From Acidobacteriota bacterium (GTDB lineage Bacteria > Acidobacteriota > Terriglobia > Terriglobales > Acidobacteriaceae): a stretch of DNA of 6,253 nt. Under the pieces are notes generated by a model. The model was not told where the DNA came from, made no database searches, and saw nothing but the letters and a program-made list of their open reading frames with translations. The stretch lies in contig JAEZPW010000353.1 of assembly GCA_023441255.1 (NCBI GenBank), forward strand, positions 1-6,253, in the 5' to 3' direction. This document shows, piece after piece, positions 1 through 5,071 of the stretch (within the stretch, counting starts at the first letter, position 1; every line of letters starts with the position of its first letter). Made by a program: the position numbers and the translations under genes.

Positions 1-1
1 C

Positions 2-136
2 CTGTACCGCGCCTTGTACGACTACCCTGAGCCGCGTCACTACTCTGCTGCTGGCCGGTTGTGGTTTCGTTTGCACCTGCGGCCCAACTTCCTCTCAGAC
101 CTGGTCGGTGGCTCCTACATTGTAAACTGCCGGTAA
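2..136 (+). CDS. 3' end of an unidentified protein gene (partial, 44 codons)
   Basis: A frame open from the left edge runs 44 codons to TAA at 134-136. The peptide begins LYRALYDYPEPRHYSAAG and ends LRPNFLSDLVGGSYIVNCR. Its third codon positions are mostly G/C (tac cgc gcc ttg tac gac tac), like the intact genes here, and the composition is globular with several aromatic residues, so it reads as a true C-terminus rather than noise. The family is not recognised. A C-terminal strand of the type SYIV-x-C-R occurs in some SAM-dependent methyltransferases, but this is a weak guess. The gene lies 82 bp upstream of the hydroxylase gene on the same strand. The start is outside the window. Confidence 0.5.
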   Translation: MYRALYDYPEPRHYSAAGRLWFRLHLRPNFLSDLVGGSYIVNCR

Positions 137-169
137 TCTCAGCTCTGTCCATCAGCTTGGACTGGCAAC

Positions 170-198
170 TTTTCACGCTCGCCGCTCTCCAATGTAAT
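170..198 (+). promoter_or_regulatory. Candidate sigma-70-type promoter for the di-iron hydroxylase gene
   Basis: TTTTCA at 170-175 (4 of 6 matches to TTGACA) lies 17 nt upstream of TGTAAT at 193-198 (5 of 6 matches to TATAAT). The predicted transcription start near 205 would leave a leader of roughly 14 nt before the ATG at 219. Spacing and position are right, but both boxes are imperfect, and one such match is expected fairly often by chance. Confidence 0.3.
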
Positions 199-218
199 GG
201 GACGACCGATCCGAACGC

Positions 219-1067
219 ATGCACAACCTCATTCACCTCGCCATTCCCGGCTTTCTGGCTCTCTTGATCATTGAGGCGATCGCCGCCGCCCGCATGCGCC
301 TCGATCTCTACGAATTCAAGGACACCGCGGCCAGCCTGACTATGGGCATTGGCAATGTCCTGGTATCGCTAATCAGCAAGGCGATGGTTTTCGGTATCTT
401 CACTTTTGTCCATCGCTTCGCGTTTTTTTCCATCGGCCATCAATGGTGGGCGTGGCTGCTGCTCTTCTTTGGCGATGAGATCAGCTACTACTCTTTTCAC
501 CGCGCCAGCCACGAGTGCCGATTCTTCTGGGCATCTCATGTCGTACACCACTCTTCACAGCGCTACAACCTCAGCACCGCGCTTCGGCAAACTTGGACGG
601 GCGGTTTCTGCTCGTTCATCTTCTGGTTGTGGCTGCCGCTGGTCGGATTCTCTCCGATCATGGTCATGACCATGCAGGCCATCAGCTTGCTTTATCAGTT
701 CTGGATTCACACCGAACTCGTTCGATCTCTTGGCCCTCTTGAGTACGTCCTGAATTCCCCACGACACCATCGCATCCACCACGCCTCAAATGCCCGTTAT
801 CTCGACCGCAACCATGGTGGGACACTTATCATTTGGGACCGCCTGTTTGGCACCTTCAGCCCCGAACATGAAGCGCCGGTTTACGGACTGACCACAAACA
901 TCGGCACTTACAATCCTTTGAAGATTGCCTTTCACGAATGGGTAGACCTGTGGCGTGATGTTCGGAATGCCGGATCGCTGAATGGAAGAGTTCGCCTGAT
1001 CTTCGGTCGGCCGGGATGGAAATACGCGCGGGAAAATGTGCAGGTCGAAACGGCCGTTCAATCCTGA
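219..1067 (+). CDS. Sterol desaturase / fatty acid hydroxylase superfamily membrane di-iron enzyme
   Basis: This 282-residue integral membrane protein carries the histidine clusters of the fatty acid hydroxylase superfamily. They are HX3H (H94, H98 in FHRASH), HX2HH (H107, H110, H111 in HVVHH), a lone H164 in FWIHTE, and HX2HH (H184, H187, H188 in PRHHRIHH), followed by the typical NHGG...WDRLFGTF stretch at 198-213. In this family the histidines hold two irons that use O2 to hydroxylate or desaturate a lipid, and the active site faces the cytoplasm. Hydrophobic segments lie near residues 7-24, 40-70, 76-92 and 130-162. The length is normal for the bacterial members. The exact substrate (sterol, hopanoid, carotenoid or fatty acyl chain) cannot be read from the sequence. 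An in-frame TAA at 195-197 leaves ATG 219 as the only plausible start; no good Shine-Dalgarno is seen, only GGGA about 16 nt upstream. The stop codon lies within the first partial unit of a downstream tandem repeat. Confidence 0.9.
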   Translation: MHNLIHLAIPGFLALLIIEAIAAARMRLDLYEFKDTAASLTMGIGNVLVSLISKAMVFGIFTFVHRFAFFSIGHQWWAWLLLFFGDEISYYSFHRASHECRFFWASHVVHHSSQRYNLSTALRQTWTGGFCSFIFWLWLPLVGFSPIMVMTMQAISLLYQFWIHTELVRSLGPLEYVLNSPRHHRIHHASNARYLDRNHGGTLIIWDRLFGTFSPEHEAPVYGLTTNIGTYNPLKIAFHEWVDLWRDVRNAGSLNGRVRLIFGRPGWKYARENVQVETAVQS

Positions 1068-1141
1068 CACCGTGTGACTTTTTGTCTTGAAATTCTGTGA
1101 CTCTTAGTCCTGAGGTTCTGTGACTTTTTGTCATTCCGAGC
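1062..1141. repeat. 23-nt imperfect tandem repeat, three units plus a partial one
   Basis: TGTGACT recurs at 1073, 1096 and 1119, an exact 23-nt period. Units 1 (1073-1095) and 2 (1096-1118) match at 18 of 23 positions. Unit 3 (1119-1141) shares its first 14 bases, TGTGACTTTTTGTC, with unit 1 and then diverges into the neighbouring palindromic element. A partial unit precedes the array: TCCTGA at 1062-1067 is in phase with TCCTGA in unit 2 and supplies the stop codon of the hydroxylase gene. The array is not long enough in frame to be coding. Its function is unknown. Confidence 0.8.
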
Positions 1142-1207
1142 GAAGCGAGGAACCCCTACCGGCCTGAAATCTTCCGCAGCGATTCCCGCTGCCGCTCAAA
1201 TGACAAA
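1127..1207. repeat. 81-bp intergenic element with 9-bp terminal inverted repeats
   Basis: TTTGTCATT at 1127-1135 is the perfect reverse complement of AATGACAAA at 1199-1207. Outside these ends the symmetry continues imperfectly: TGTGA at 1119-1123 pairs with TCACA at 1217-1221. Inside is a second hairpin, GCAGCG (1176-1181) and CGCTGC (1187-1192) around a 5-nt loop. The left part reads CATTCCGAGCGAAGCGAGG, a string I remember as common between genes in Acidobacteriota and some other phyla. It lies between the convergent hydroxylase and sigma factor genes, where a stem could also end transcription from either side. It looks like a non-coding dispersed repeat or miniature element; copy number cannot be judged from one window. 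Confidence 0.65.
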
Positions 1208-1226
1208 CTTGAAAAATCACACGACG

Positions 1227-1913
1227 TCAGTTCAGGGCTGCGATCCGGCGAAACACATTTTCAACCACCCTGTCGCACCGCGGAGCAAGGAACAGGAAAG
1301 CGGTTGCGCTCGTCGCGCCCACTCGTTCGTAAAGCTCCCGACGCAGCATCTTCCTGGCGCGGTGCAGGCGCACCTTTATGTTCTCCTCGCTGGTATCCAG
1401 GCACTCTGCTGCTTCTGCCGTATCCATGTCCTGCAGGTCACGAAGCACCAGGACCGCCCGATAGTTGTCCGGAAGGGCCAGGATCGCCTGTTCGAGCAGT
1501 CCCGCCATCTCACTTGAACTCGCCTGCTGCTCTGGACTTGGCGCGCTCGACACGAGGTCATAGCTCTGTTCGTCGTTCGTTTCAAAGGCCATTTCGATGC
1601 TCTGTTGCCGTCCCCGTCTCTGCAAACGCGCCAGCGCTTCATGCACGGCTATTCGCGTCAGCCACGTAGAAAATTTTGCCCGTCCCTCGAACTGCCCCAG
1701 GTGCTGAAACGCTCGGACGTACGCGTCCTGCATAACGTCCTCCGCCTCAAGGTCGTTCTTCAGGATGGCCAGCGCCACTCTGTACAGCTGCTGGTTGTAT
1801 CGGCGCATGATGATCTCAAAAAAAGCGGTCTCGCCCTGCAGCACACGCCTGATTACTTCCTCATCGGCCAAGTGTTCTTTCTGAACCTGCTGCAACATTG
1901 GAAAAGCGGCCAT
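1227..1913 (-). CDS. ECF-type RNA polymerase sigma factor (sigma-70 family)
   Basis: This 228-residue protein has only sigma regions 2 and 4, the hallmark of extracytoplasmic function sigma factors. Region 2 (about 28-102) includes the RYNQQLYRVA helix, the core-binding and -10-recognition stretch EAEDVMQDAYVRAFQHL (57-72 and following) and FSTWLTRIA (81-89). Region 4 (about 138-195) holds ALPDNYRAVLVLRDLQ and the helix-turn-helix ending in NIKVRLHRARKMLRREL, which reads the -35 element. A linker rich in Ser, Gln and Glu (103-137) joins them. A C-terminal tail of about 30 residues contains PRCDRVVENVF, resembling tails I recall in other bacterial ECF factors. ATG 1911-1913 follows GAGAGGG at 4-nt spacing; Met6 is an alternative. 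No anti-sigma or zinc-finger gene lies next to it. The exported coiled-coil gene is 76 bp upstream on the same strand and may share its transcript. Confidence 0.93.
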   Translation of the reverse strand: MAAFPMLQQVQKEHLADEEVIRRVLQGETAFFEIIMRRYNQQLYRVALAILKNDLEAEDVMQDAYVRAFQHLGQFEGRAKFSTWLTRIAVHEALARLQRRGRQQSIEMAFETNDEQSYDLVSSAPSPEQQASSSEMAGLLEQAILALPDNYRAVLVLRDLQDMDTAEAAECLDTSEENIKVRLHRARKMLRRELYERVGATSATAFLFLAPRCDRVVENVFRRIAALN

Positions 1914-1989
1914 TCTACCCTCTCACTTCCAATGGATTGACCCAGCCGGCCTCAGGTTACATCGAACAGCAAAGATTTCCCGGCGGCTC

Positions 1990-2343
1990 TCAGTCGCCCT
2001 TCATTTTTCGCTGGATCTGCTTCGCCAATTTTTCCACCTCATCGGCCTTCTTCAGAACGTCGATGCTCAGCGTCTGCTCATTTGATTTGTCAACCGCCAA
2101 TTTCAGGTCGGTTGCAAGCTGAAGGAGTTTGTCGGTGTCCTTCTTCAGGTCTTCGTGACGCTGCTTGTTCCTGGCCTTCGCCTGCTCTTTTTCCCAACGG
2201 CGGAGGCTCTCTGGCTTCTCCGTCATGGGCTGCCCCGCTTGCGCCGGTTTCGCACTCGCCTTGGCGCTCGGAACGGCCAACGCGACTACGGCAAGTGAAC
2301 ATATACACAAAGTACGCAATATGCGTACATACCTGTTCCGCAT
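1990..2343 (-). CDS. Small exported coiled-coil protein of unknown function
   Basis: The product is 117 residues. The N-terminus is a signal peptide: Arg-rich start (MRNRYVRILR), hydrophobic core about 11-24, and probable cleavage after AKA or ASA near residues 27-31. The mature part is short, highly charged and predicted helical. RRWEKEQAKARNKQRHEDLKK (48-68) leads into DKLLQLATDLKLAVDKSNE and then SIDVLKKADEVEKLAKQIQRKMK to the end, with heptad-like Leu spacing that suggests a coiled coil. I recall similar small proteins with a KDTDKLLQLA core in many Acidobacteriota, with no known role. ATG at 2341-2343 is preceded by GAGG with a 7-nt spacer, a good ribosome binding site, and by a TATAAT. 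Location is periplasmic by inference. It lies 76 bp upstream of the sigma factor gene on the same strand. Confidence 0.8.
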   Translation of the reverse strand: MRNRYVRILRTLCICSLAVVALAVPSAKASAKPAQAGQPMTEKPESLRRWEKEQAKARNKQRHEDLKKDTDKLLQLATDLKLAVDKSNEQTLSIDVLKKADEVEKLAKQIQRKMKGD

Positions 2344-2373
2344 CAGTCTGCCTCAGTATGAGAATCGGCCTGA

Positions 2374-2379
2374 ATTATA
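2374..2379 (-). promoter_or_regulatory. Minus-strand -10 box (TATAAT) for the exported protein gene
   Basis: Read on the minus strand the bases are a perfect TATAAT. The start of transcription would fall near 2367, giving a leader of about 24 nt that includes the GAGG ribosome binding site at 2354-2351. No convincing -35 hexamer exists 15-18 nt upstream; the best candidates there, such as TAGTTC, are poor. Confidence 0.5.
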
Positions 2380-2424
2380 TGCCCCCCGCAATGTACGAAC
2401 TAGGTCCGACGCGCAAGAGCGGTG

Positions 2425-2451
2425 TTGCAGATTTCATCTCGCTGTTATAAT
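2425..2451 (+). promoter_or_regulatory. Extended -10 promoter for mscS-like gene
   Basis: TGTTATAAT at 2443-2451 is a full extended -10 element (TGn followed by perfect TATAAT). TTGCAG at 2425-2430 is a possible -35 box with a short 15-nt spacer; extended -10 promoters tolerate weak -35 boxes. Transcription would begin near 2457-2459, only 3-5 nt before the ATG at 2462, which predicts a leaderless or nearly leaderless mRNA. Confidence 0.55.
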
Positions 2452-2461
2452 CCCGCGCTGA

Positions 2462-3361
2462 ATGGTTCCTGGTCAGCAACAGATCTATAACATGTGGGGC
2501 GTGCTGCAGAGCTGGCGGCTTGACACCCTCGAATTCCTGCGCAAAGACGCCCCAAAGATCCTCGTAATCCTCATCGTTTCCTTCATCCTGATCCGCCTGA
2601 TGAAGGTCATCACGAATCGCCTGGCTCGCTTCAGCCGCCAGCAGGCCCTGCCCAGCGGTGTCCGCAGCCAGCAACTTCAGACCCTTGCCGGCGTCATATA
2701 CAGCGTAAGCGTATTCGTTATCGTCTTCTTTGCCATCATCGAAGTCCTGACGCAACTCAACGTCAACATCGGCCCCCTGCTCGCCAGTGCTGGCGTTGCC
2801 GGCTTGGCCATCGGCTTCGGTGCTCAGACCCTGGTAAAGGACGTCATAAACGGCTTCTTCATCCTCATGGAGAACCAATACGATATCGGCGACGTGGTCC
2901 GTATCGCCAACGTCAGCGGCACCGTCGAGGGCATGACGCTCCGCAAAACCACCCTTCGGGACGTCGACGGCGCTCTGCACATAATTCCCAATAGCGAAAT
3001 CAAAATTGTTTCCAATCTCACCCGTGATTGGGCTCAAATCTCGTTGCACATCGCCGTCGATTACAAGGAGAGCACCGATCGCGTCATCGTGATCCTTCGC
3101 CAGGTTGGAACCGACATCTACAACGACCCGAACTTCGCCCCTCTTCTCGTTGCCCAACCCGAGGTGCCGGGCATCGACCGCGTGGCTCCCGGCGAAGTCG
3201 ACTACCTCATGCTGGTAAAAACTCGCCCCGGTCAGCAGTACGCCGTTACTCGTGAGCTTCGACGACGAATCAAAGAGTGTTTCGAGAAGAATGGGATTCA
3301 GCCCCCCGGTCCCGGACGGGTTTACGTCGTAGACCAGACCGCACCCGGCGCCCGGAAATAA
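2462..3361 (+). CDS. MscS-family mechanosensitive ion channel
   Basis: This 299-residue protein is a small-conductance mechanosensitive channel of the MscS family, which opens under membrane tension to release solutes during osmotic downshock. Transmembrane helices lie near residues 32-49 and 77-96. The Gly/Ala-rich pore helix is at about 104-123 (LLASAGVAGLAIGFGAQ), continuing into VKDVINGFFILMENQYDIGD (125-144). The beta domain follows with VSGTVEGMTLRKTTLRD and the signature IPNS (175-178). The cytoplasmic alpha/beta domain runs to the end with a Pro/Gly-rich tail. The length is close to E. coli MscS (286). The ATG at 2462 has no Shine-Dalgarno but sits just past a strong -10 box; Met11 (2492) is the other option and also lacks one. 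The SDR gene begins 18 nt after the stop, so the two are probably an operon. Confidence 0.93.
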   Translation: MVPGQQQIYNMWGVLQSWRLDTLEFLRKDAPKILVILIVSFILIRLMKVITNRLARFSRQQALPSGVRSQQLQTLAGVIYSVSVFVIVFFAIIEVLTQLNVNIGPLLASAGVAGLAIGFGAQTLVKDVINGFFILMENQYDIGDVVRIANVSGTVEGMTLRKTTLRDVDGALHIIPNSEIKIVSNLTRDWAQISLHIAVDYKESTDRVIVILRQVGTDIYNDPNFAPLLVAQPEVPGIDRVAPGEVDYLMLVKTRPGQQYAVTRELRRRIKECFEKNGIQPPGPGRVYVVDQTAPGARK

Positions 3362-3366
3362 GTCAC

Positions 3367-3373
3367 AGGAAAG
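3367..3373 (+). promoter_or_regulatory. Ribosome binding site of the SDR gene
   Basis: AGGAAAG lies 6 nt before the ATG at 3380, inside the 18-nt gap after the channel gene's TAA. It fixes the start of the downstream gene and supports translation from a shared message. Confidence 0.7.
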
Positions 3374-3379
3374 ACTCAC

Positions 3380-4171
3380 ATGGAAACAGGCCTCAAAGGA
3401 CGCGTCACAATCGTGGCTGCCTCAAGCCAGGGAATCGGCCGTGCTACTGCGGAAGCTTTCGCCCGCGAAGGCTCCAGCCTTGCCATATGCTCACGCGATG
3501 ACCGCTCTATACATGCTGCTGCCGAGGAGATCCGCAACCGGCACGGAGTCGAGGTTTTGCCCATGGCCCTCGATGTGACCGAGGCCGGAGCAGTGACGAA
3601 GTTTGTCAATGCTGTGGTCCAGAAGTTCGGACGGGTGGACGTTTGCGTCACCAACGCGGGTGGCCCGCCCGCCAAGGCATTCCTCGCTCTCACCCCGGAC
3701 GACTGGCAGAGTGCCTTCGCTCTCAACCTGCTCAGCGCGATCCATTTCTGCCGCGCCGTCCTGCCTCAAATGCAAAAGCAGAAATGGGGCCGGATCATCA
3801 CCATCACCTCGATCTCGGTGAAGCAGCCCATAGCCGACCTGGTACTTTCCAATGCCATCCGTACAGGGGTCGTTGGCCTGGTCAAGAGTCTCGCGAACGA
3901 ATTCGGCAAGGACGGCATTACGGTAAACAACGTAGCCCCCGGCTATACCGCCACCGAGCGACTTAAGGACCTCGCCGAAGTTCGGGCCGCCGCCTTGAAG
4001 GTATCGCCTCAGGACATGTTCGACCGCTGGGCCGTTGACACCAGCGCTGGACGGATTGCCGAACCTATTGAGGTCGCGGACGCAATCGTATGGCTCGCCT
4101 CCGAGCGTTCGGCAATGATTACGGGACAGACGGTACTCGTCGATGGAGGCAGTTACCGCGGCACGTTCTAA
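3380..4171 (+). CDS. SDR-family oxidoreductase with non-canonical active site (3-oxoacyl-ACP reductase-like)
   Basis: This 263-residue protein has the classical short-chain dehydrogenase fold and length. The nucleotide-binding loop is AASSQGIG (13-20), where the usual first TG of TGxxxGIG is changed. LDVT (64-67), TNAGG (91-95), N116, the VNNVAPG stretch (182-188) and the C-terminal TGQTVLVDGG (248-257) are in their expected places. S144 fits the catalytic serine, but 13 residues later, where Tyr should be, stands S157, and the Lys position is R161 (SNAIR instead of YxxxK). This matches a known divergent SDR subgroup resembling beta-ketoacyl-ACP reductase but lacking the full tetrad. It may use another chemistry, have a different substrate or be non-catalytic; the real substrate is unknown. 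ATG 3380 has AGGAAAG at 6 nt. It is probably co-transcribed with the channel gene. Confidence 0.9.
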   Translation: METGLKGRVTIVAASSQGIGRATAEAFAREGSSLAICSRDDRSIHAAAEEIRNRHGVEVLPMALDVTEAGAVTKFVNAVVQKFGRVDVCVTNAGGPPAKAFLALTPDDWQSAFALNLLSAIHFCRAVLPQMQKQKWGRIITITSISVKQPIADLVLSNAIRTGVVGLVKSLANEFGKDGITVNNVAPGYTATERLKDLAEVRAAALKVSPQDMFDRWAVDTSAGRIAEPIEVADAIVWLASERSAMITGQTVLVDGGSYRGTF

Positions 4172-4299
4172 GGCCTTCAGACAAATGTTTGCGGGGCCTC
4201 TGCTTATCTGCTCTGCTTCACGCCGCTTTTCCACAGCTCACGTCTTCAGGAGTTCACGGCTCTGACATCCGGTGGCCGACATCCGTCATCGAACACCTT

Positions 4300-4959
4300 G
4301 TGCTGGTGCGGATTATCTCCATCGACCTCGCCGCTGCGGCCGTCTTCATAACCTGCTGGTATTTCTGGTTTCTCCGGGCGAATCGCCGGAAAGCCGTGCA
4401 GGTCCTCGGCTGGATCGAGCGGGCTTTTGACGGACATGCCCAAATCGTGGGCGTGAACTGGTTGTCTGCGTCCCGCTTCCGCCTGCGCCTGCGACTCTCT
4501 CCCAGCCAGTTCCGGCAAACCTGGCTCACAGTCCAGTTGTACCCGCGCGAAATGCCGATTCATTGGCTGGTCTGCCGCCTTATGCGCCGGCATGAAACCC
4601 TCACCTTTGAGGCTGATCTCGACACCCCGCCCAGCTTTAATCTCGAGGTCCACAATCACCGTTGGTGTGGCCGTACAAGGCGAAAATTCCCGCAGCGCTC
4701 GGAGAACTGGTCCCTCGAGCGCACGAACGCTTTCGTCATCACCACCCGGAACGACTGGCAGAGGGAGATCACCAACCTCATGAATCCCCTCATGGCTTCT
4801 CGTGAGTGCGACTGCCTCACAGTAAATTTCCAGCGCACTACTCCGAACTTCTCCGCTACCGTACCGCTCCAGTCCATCTCTCCACAGTGCGATTCTGAAA
4901 CGAACATCTTCAACGTCCTGCGCGAACTCGCCTCCGGAGCCTCTGCCTCTCGTTTCTAG
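4300..4959 (+). CDS. Hypothetical membrane-anchored protein (start uncertain)
   Basis: From GTG 4300 the product is 219 residues. One N-terminal transmembrane helix (about 5-25, IISIDLAAAAVFITCWYFWF) is followed by Arg/Lys (R26, RRK 29-31), giving a single-span anchor with the rest in the cytoplasm by the positive-inside rule. The soluble part has conserved-looking blocks: GWIERAFDGHAQIVGVNWLS, HWLVCRLMRRHETLTFEADLD, PPSFNLEVHNHRWCGRTRR and NAFVITTRNDWQREITNLMN. No enzyme motif is recognised. I recall similar hypothetical proteins in Acidobacteriota. G/C-rich third codon positions support this strand. The start is unresolved: the same frame is open back to 4090 inside the SDR gene, GTG 4300, GTG 4306 and TTG 4189 are possible, and the only good Shine-Dalgarno (AGGAG, 4248-4252) has no standard in-frame start at usual spacing. 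It follows the SDR gene by 128 nt from GTG 4300. Confidence 0.68.
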   Translation: MLVRIISIDLAAAAVFITCWYFWFLRANRRKAVQVLGWIERAFDGHAQIVGVNWLSASRFRLRLRLSPSQFRQTWLTVQLYPREMPIHWLVCRLMRRHETLTFEADLDTPPSFNLEVHNHRWCGRTRRKFPQRSENWSLERTNAFVITTRNDWQREITNLMNPLMASRECDCLTVNFQRTTPNFSATVPLQSISPQCDSETNIFNVLRELASGASASRF

Positions 4960-4989
4960 GCGCCTCCGCATCTCGATTCTGCCTTGGGG

Positions 4990-5036
4990 AAAAAGGTGCC
5001 CCACCCTCGCGCCGCTCTGTTCGGCGCTAGGGCGGG
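4990..5036. terminator. Hairpin between convergent genes, probable terminator / REP-like palindrome
   Basis: CCCTCGCGCCG (5004-5014) pairs with CGGCGCTAGGG (5022-5032) around a 7-nt loop with one mismatch. After an A/C mismatch the stem continues with three more G-C pairs (5000-5002 with 5034-5036). It sits in the 112-bp gap where the plus-strand hypothetical gene and the minus-strand desaturase gene converge. On the minus strand the stem is followed 5 nt later by TTTTT (A-run 4990-4994), so it could terminate the desaturase transcript; the plus side has no T-run. The string GGTGCCCCACCCTCGCGC resembles an intergenic repeat I remember from Acidobacteriota genomes. Confidence 0.45.
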
Positions 5037-5071
5037 TTACGCATCAACTTCACACTTTGGGGGGAGTCGTA

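Noticed and set aside
61..267. A 68-codon plus-strand frame across the start of the hydroxylase gene
   Set aside because: It overlaps both the upstream partial gene and the hydroxylase in another frame, lacks a ribosome binding site and has no coding-like composition.
1062..1141. CRISPR array
   Set aside because: The 23-nt periodicity has no unique spacers between repeats; units abut directly and diverge.
1128..1517. A 129-codon plus-strand frame across the 81-bp element and the sigma factor 3' end
   Set aside because: Its start lies in the palindromic repeat and most of it is antisense to the sigma factor; the peptide has no family features.
2375..3379. A 334-codon open frame on the minus strand covering the whole channel gene
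   Set aside because: It is in codon register with the sense gene, so it is broken only where that gene uses TTA, CTA or TCA, all rare in this GC-rich sequence. It has no recognisable motif and an acidic, low-complexity composition, and it runs through both promoter boxes of the divergent gap.
3491..4234. A 247-codon minus-strand open frame opposite the SDR gene
   Set aside because: It has the same in-register antisense artefact; the SDR on the plus strand has clear family motifs and a ribosome binding site.
4185..4265. A 26-codon ATG frame between the SDR gene and the hypothetical gene, considered as a leader peptide
   Set aside because: No ribosome binding site, no regulatory hairpin or codon run, and its composition is not distinctive.
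4246..5004. A 252-codon minus-strand open frame opposite the hypothetical membrane protein
   Set aside because: It is in register with the plus-strand frame, lacks a hydrophobic segment or motif, and would start inside the intergenic hairpin. The plus frame has a transmembrane helix and blocks that look conserved.
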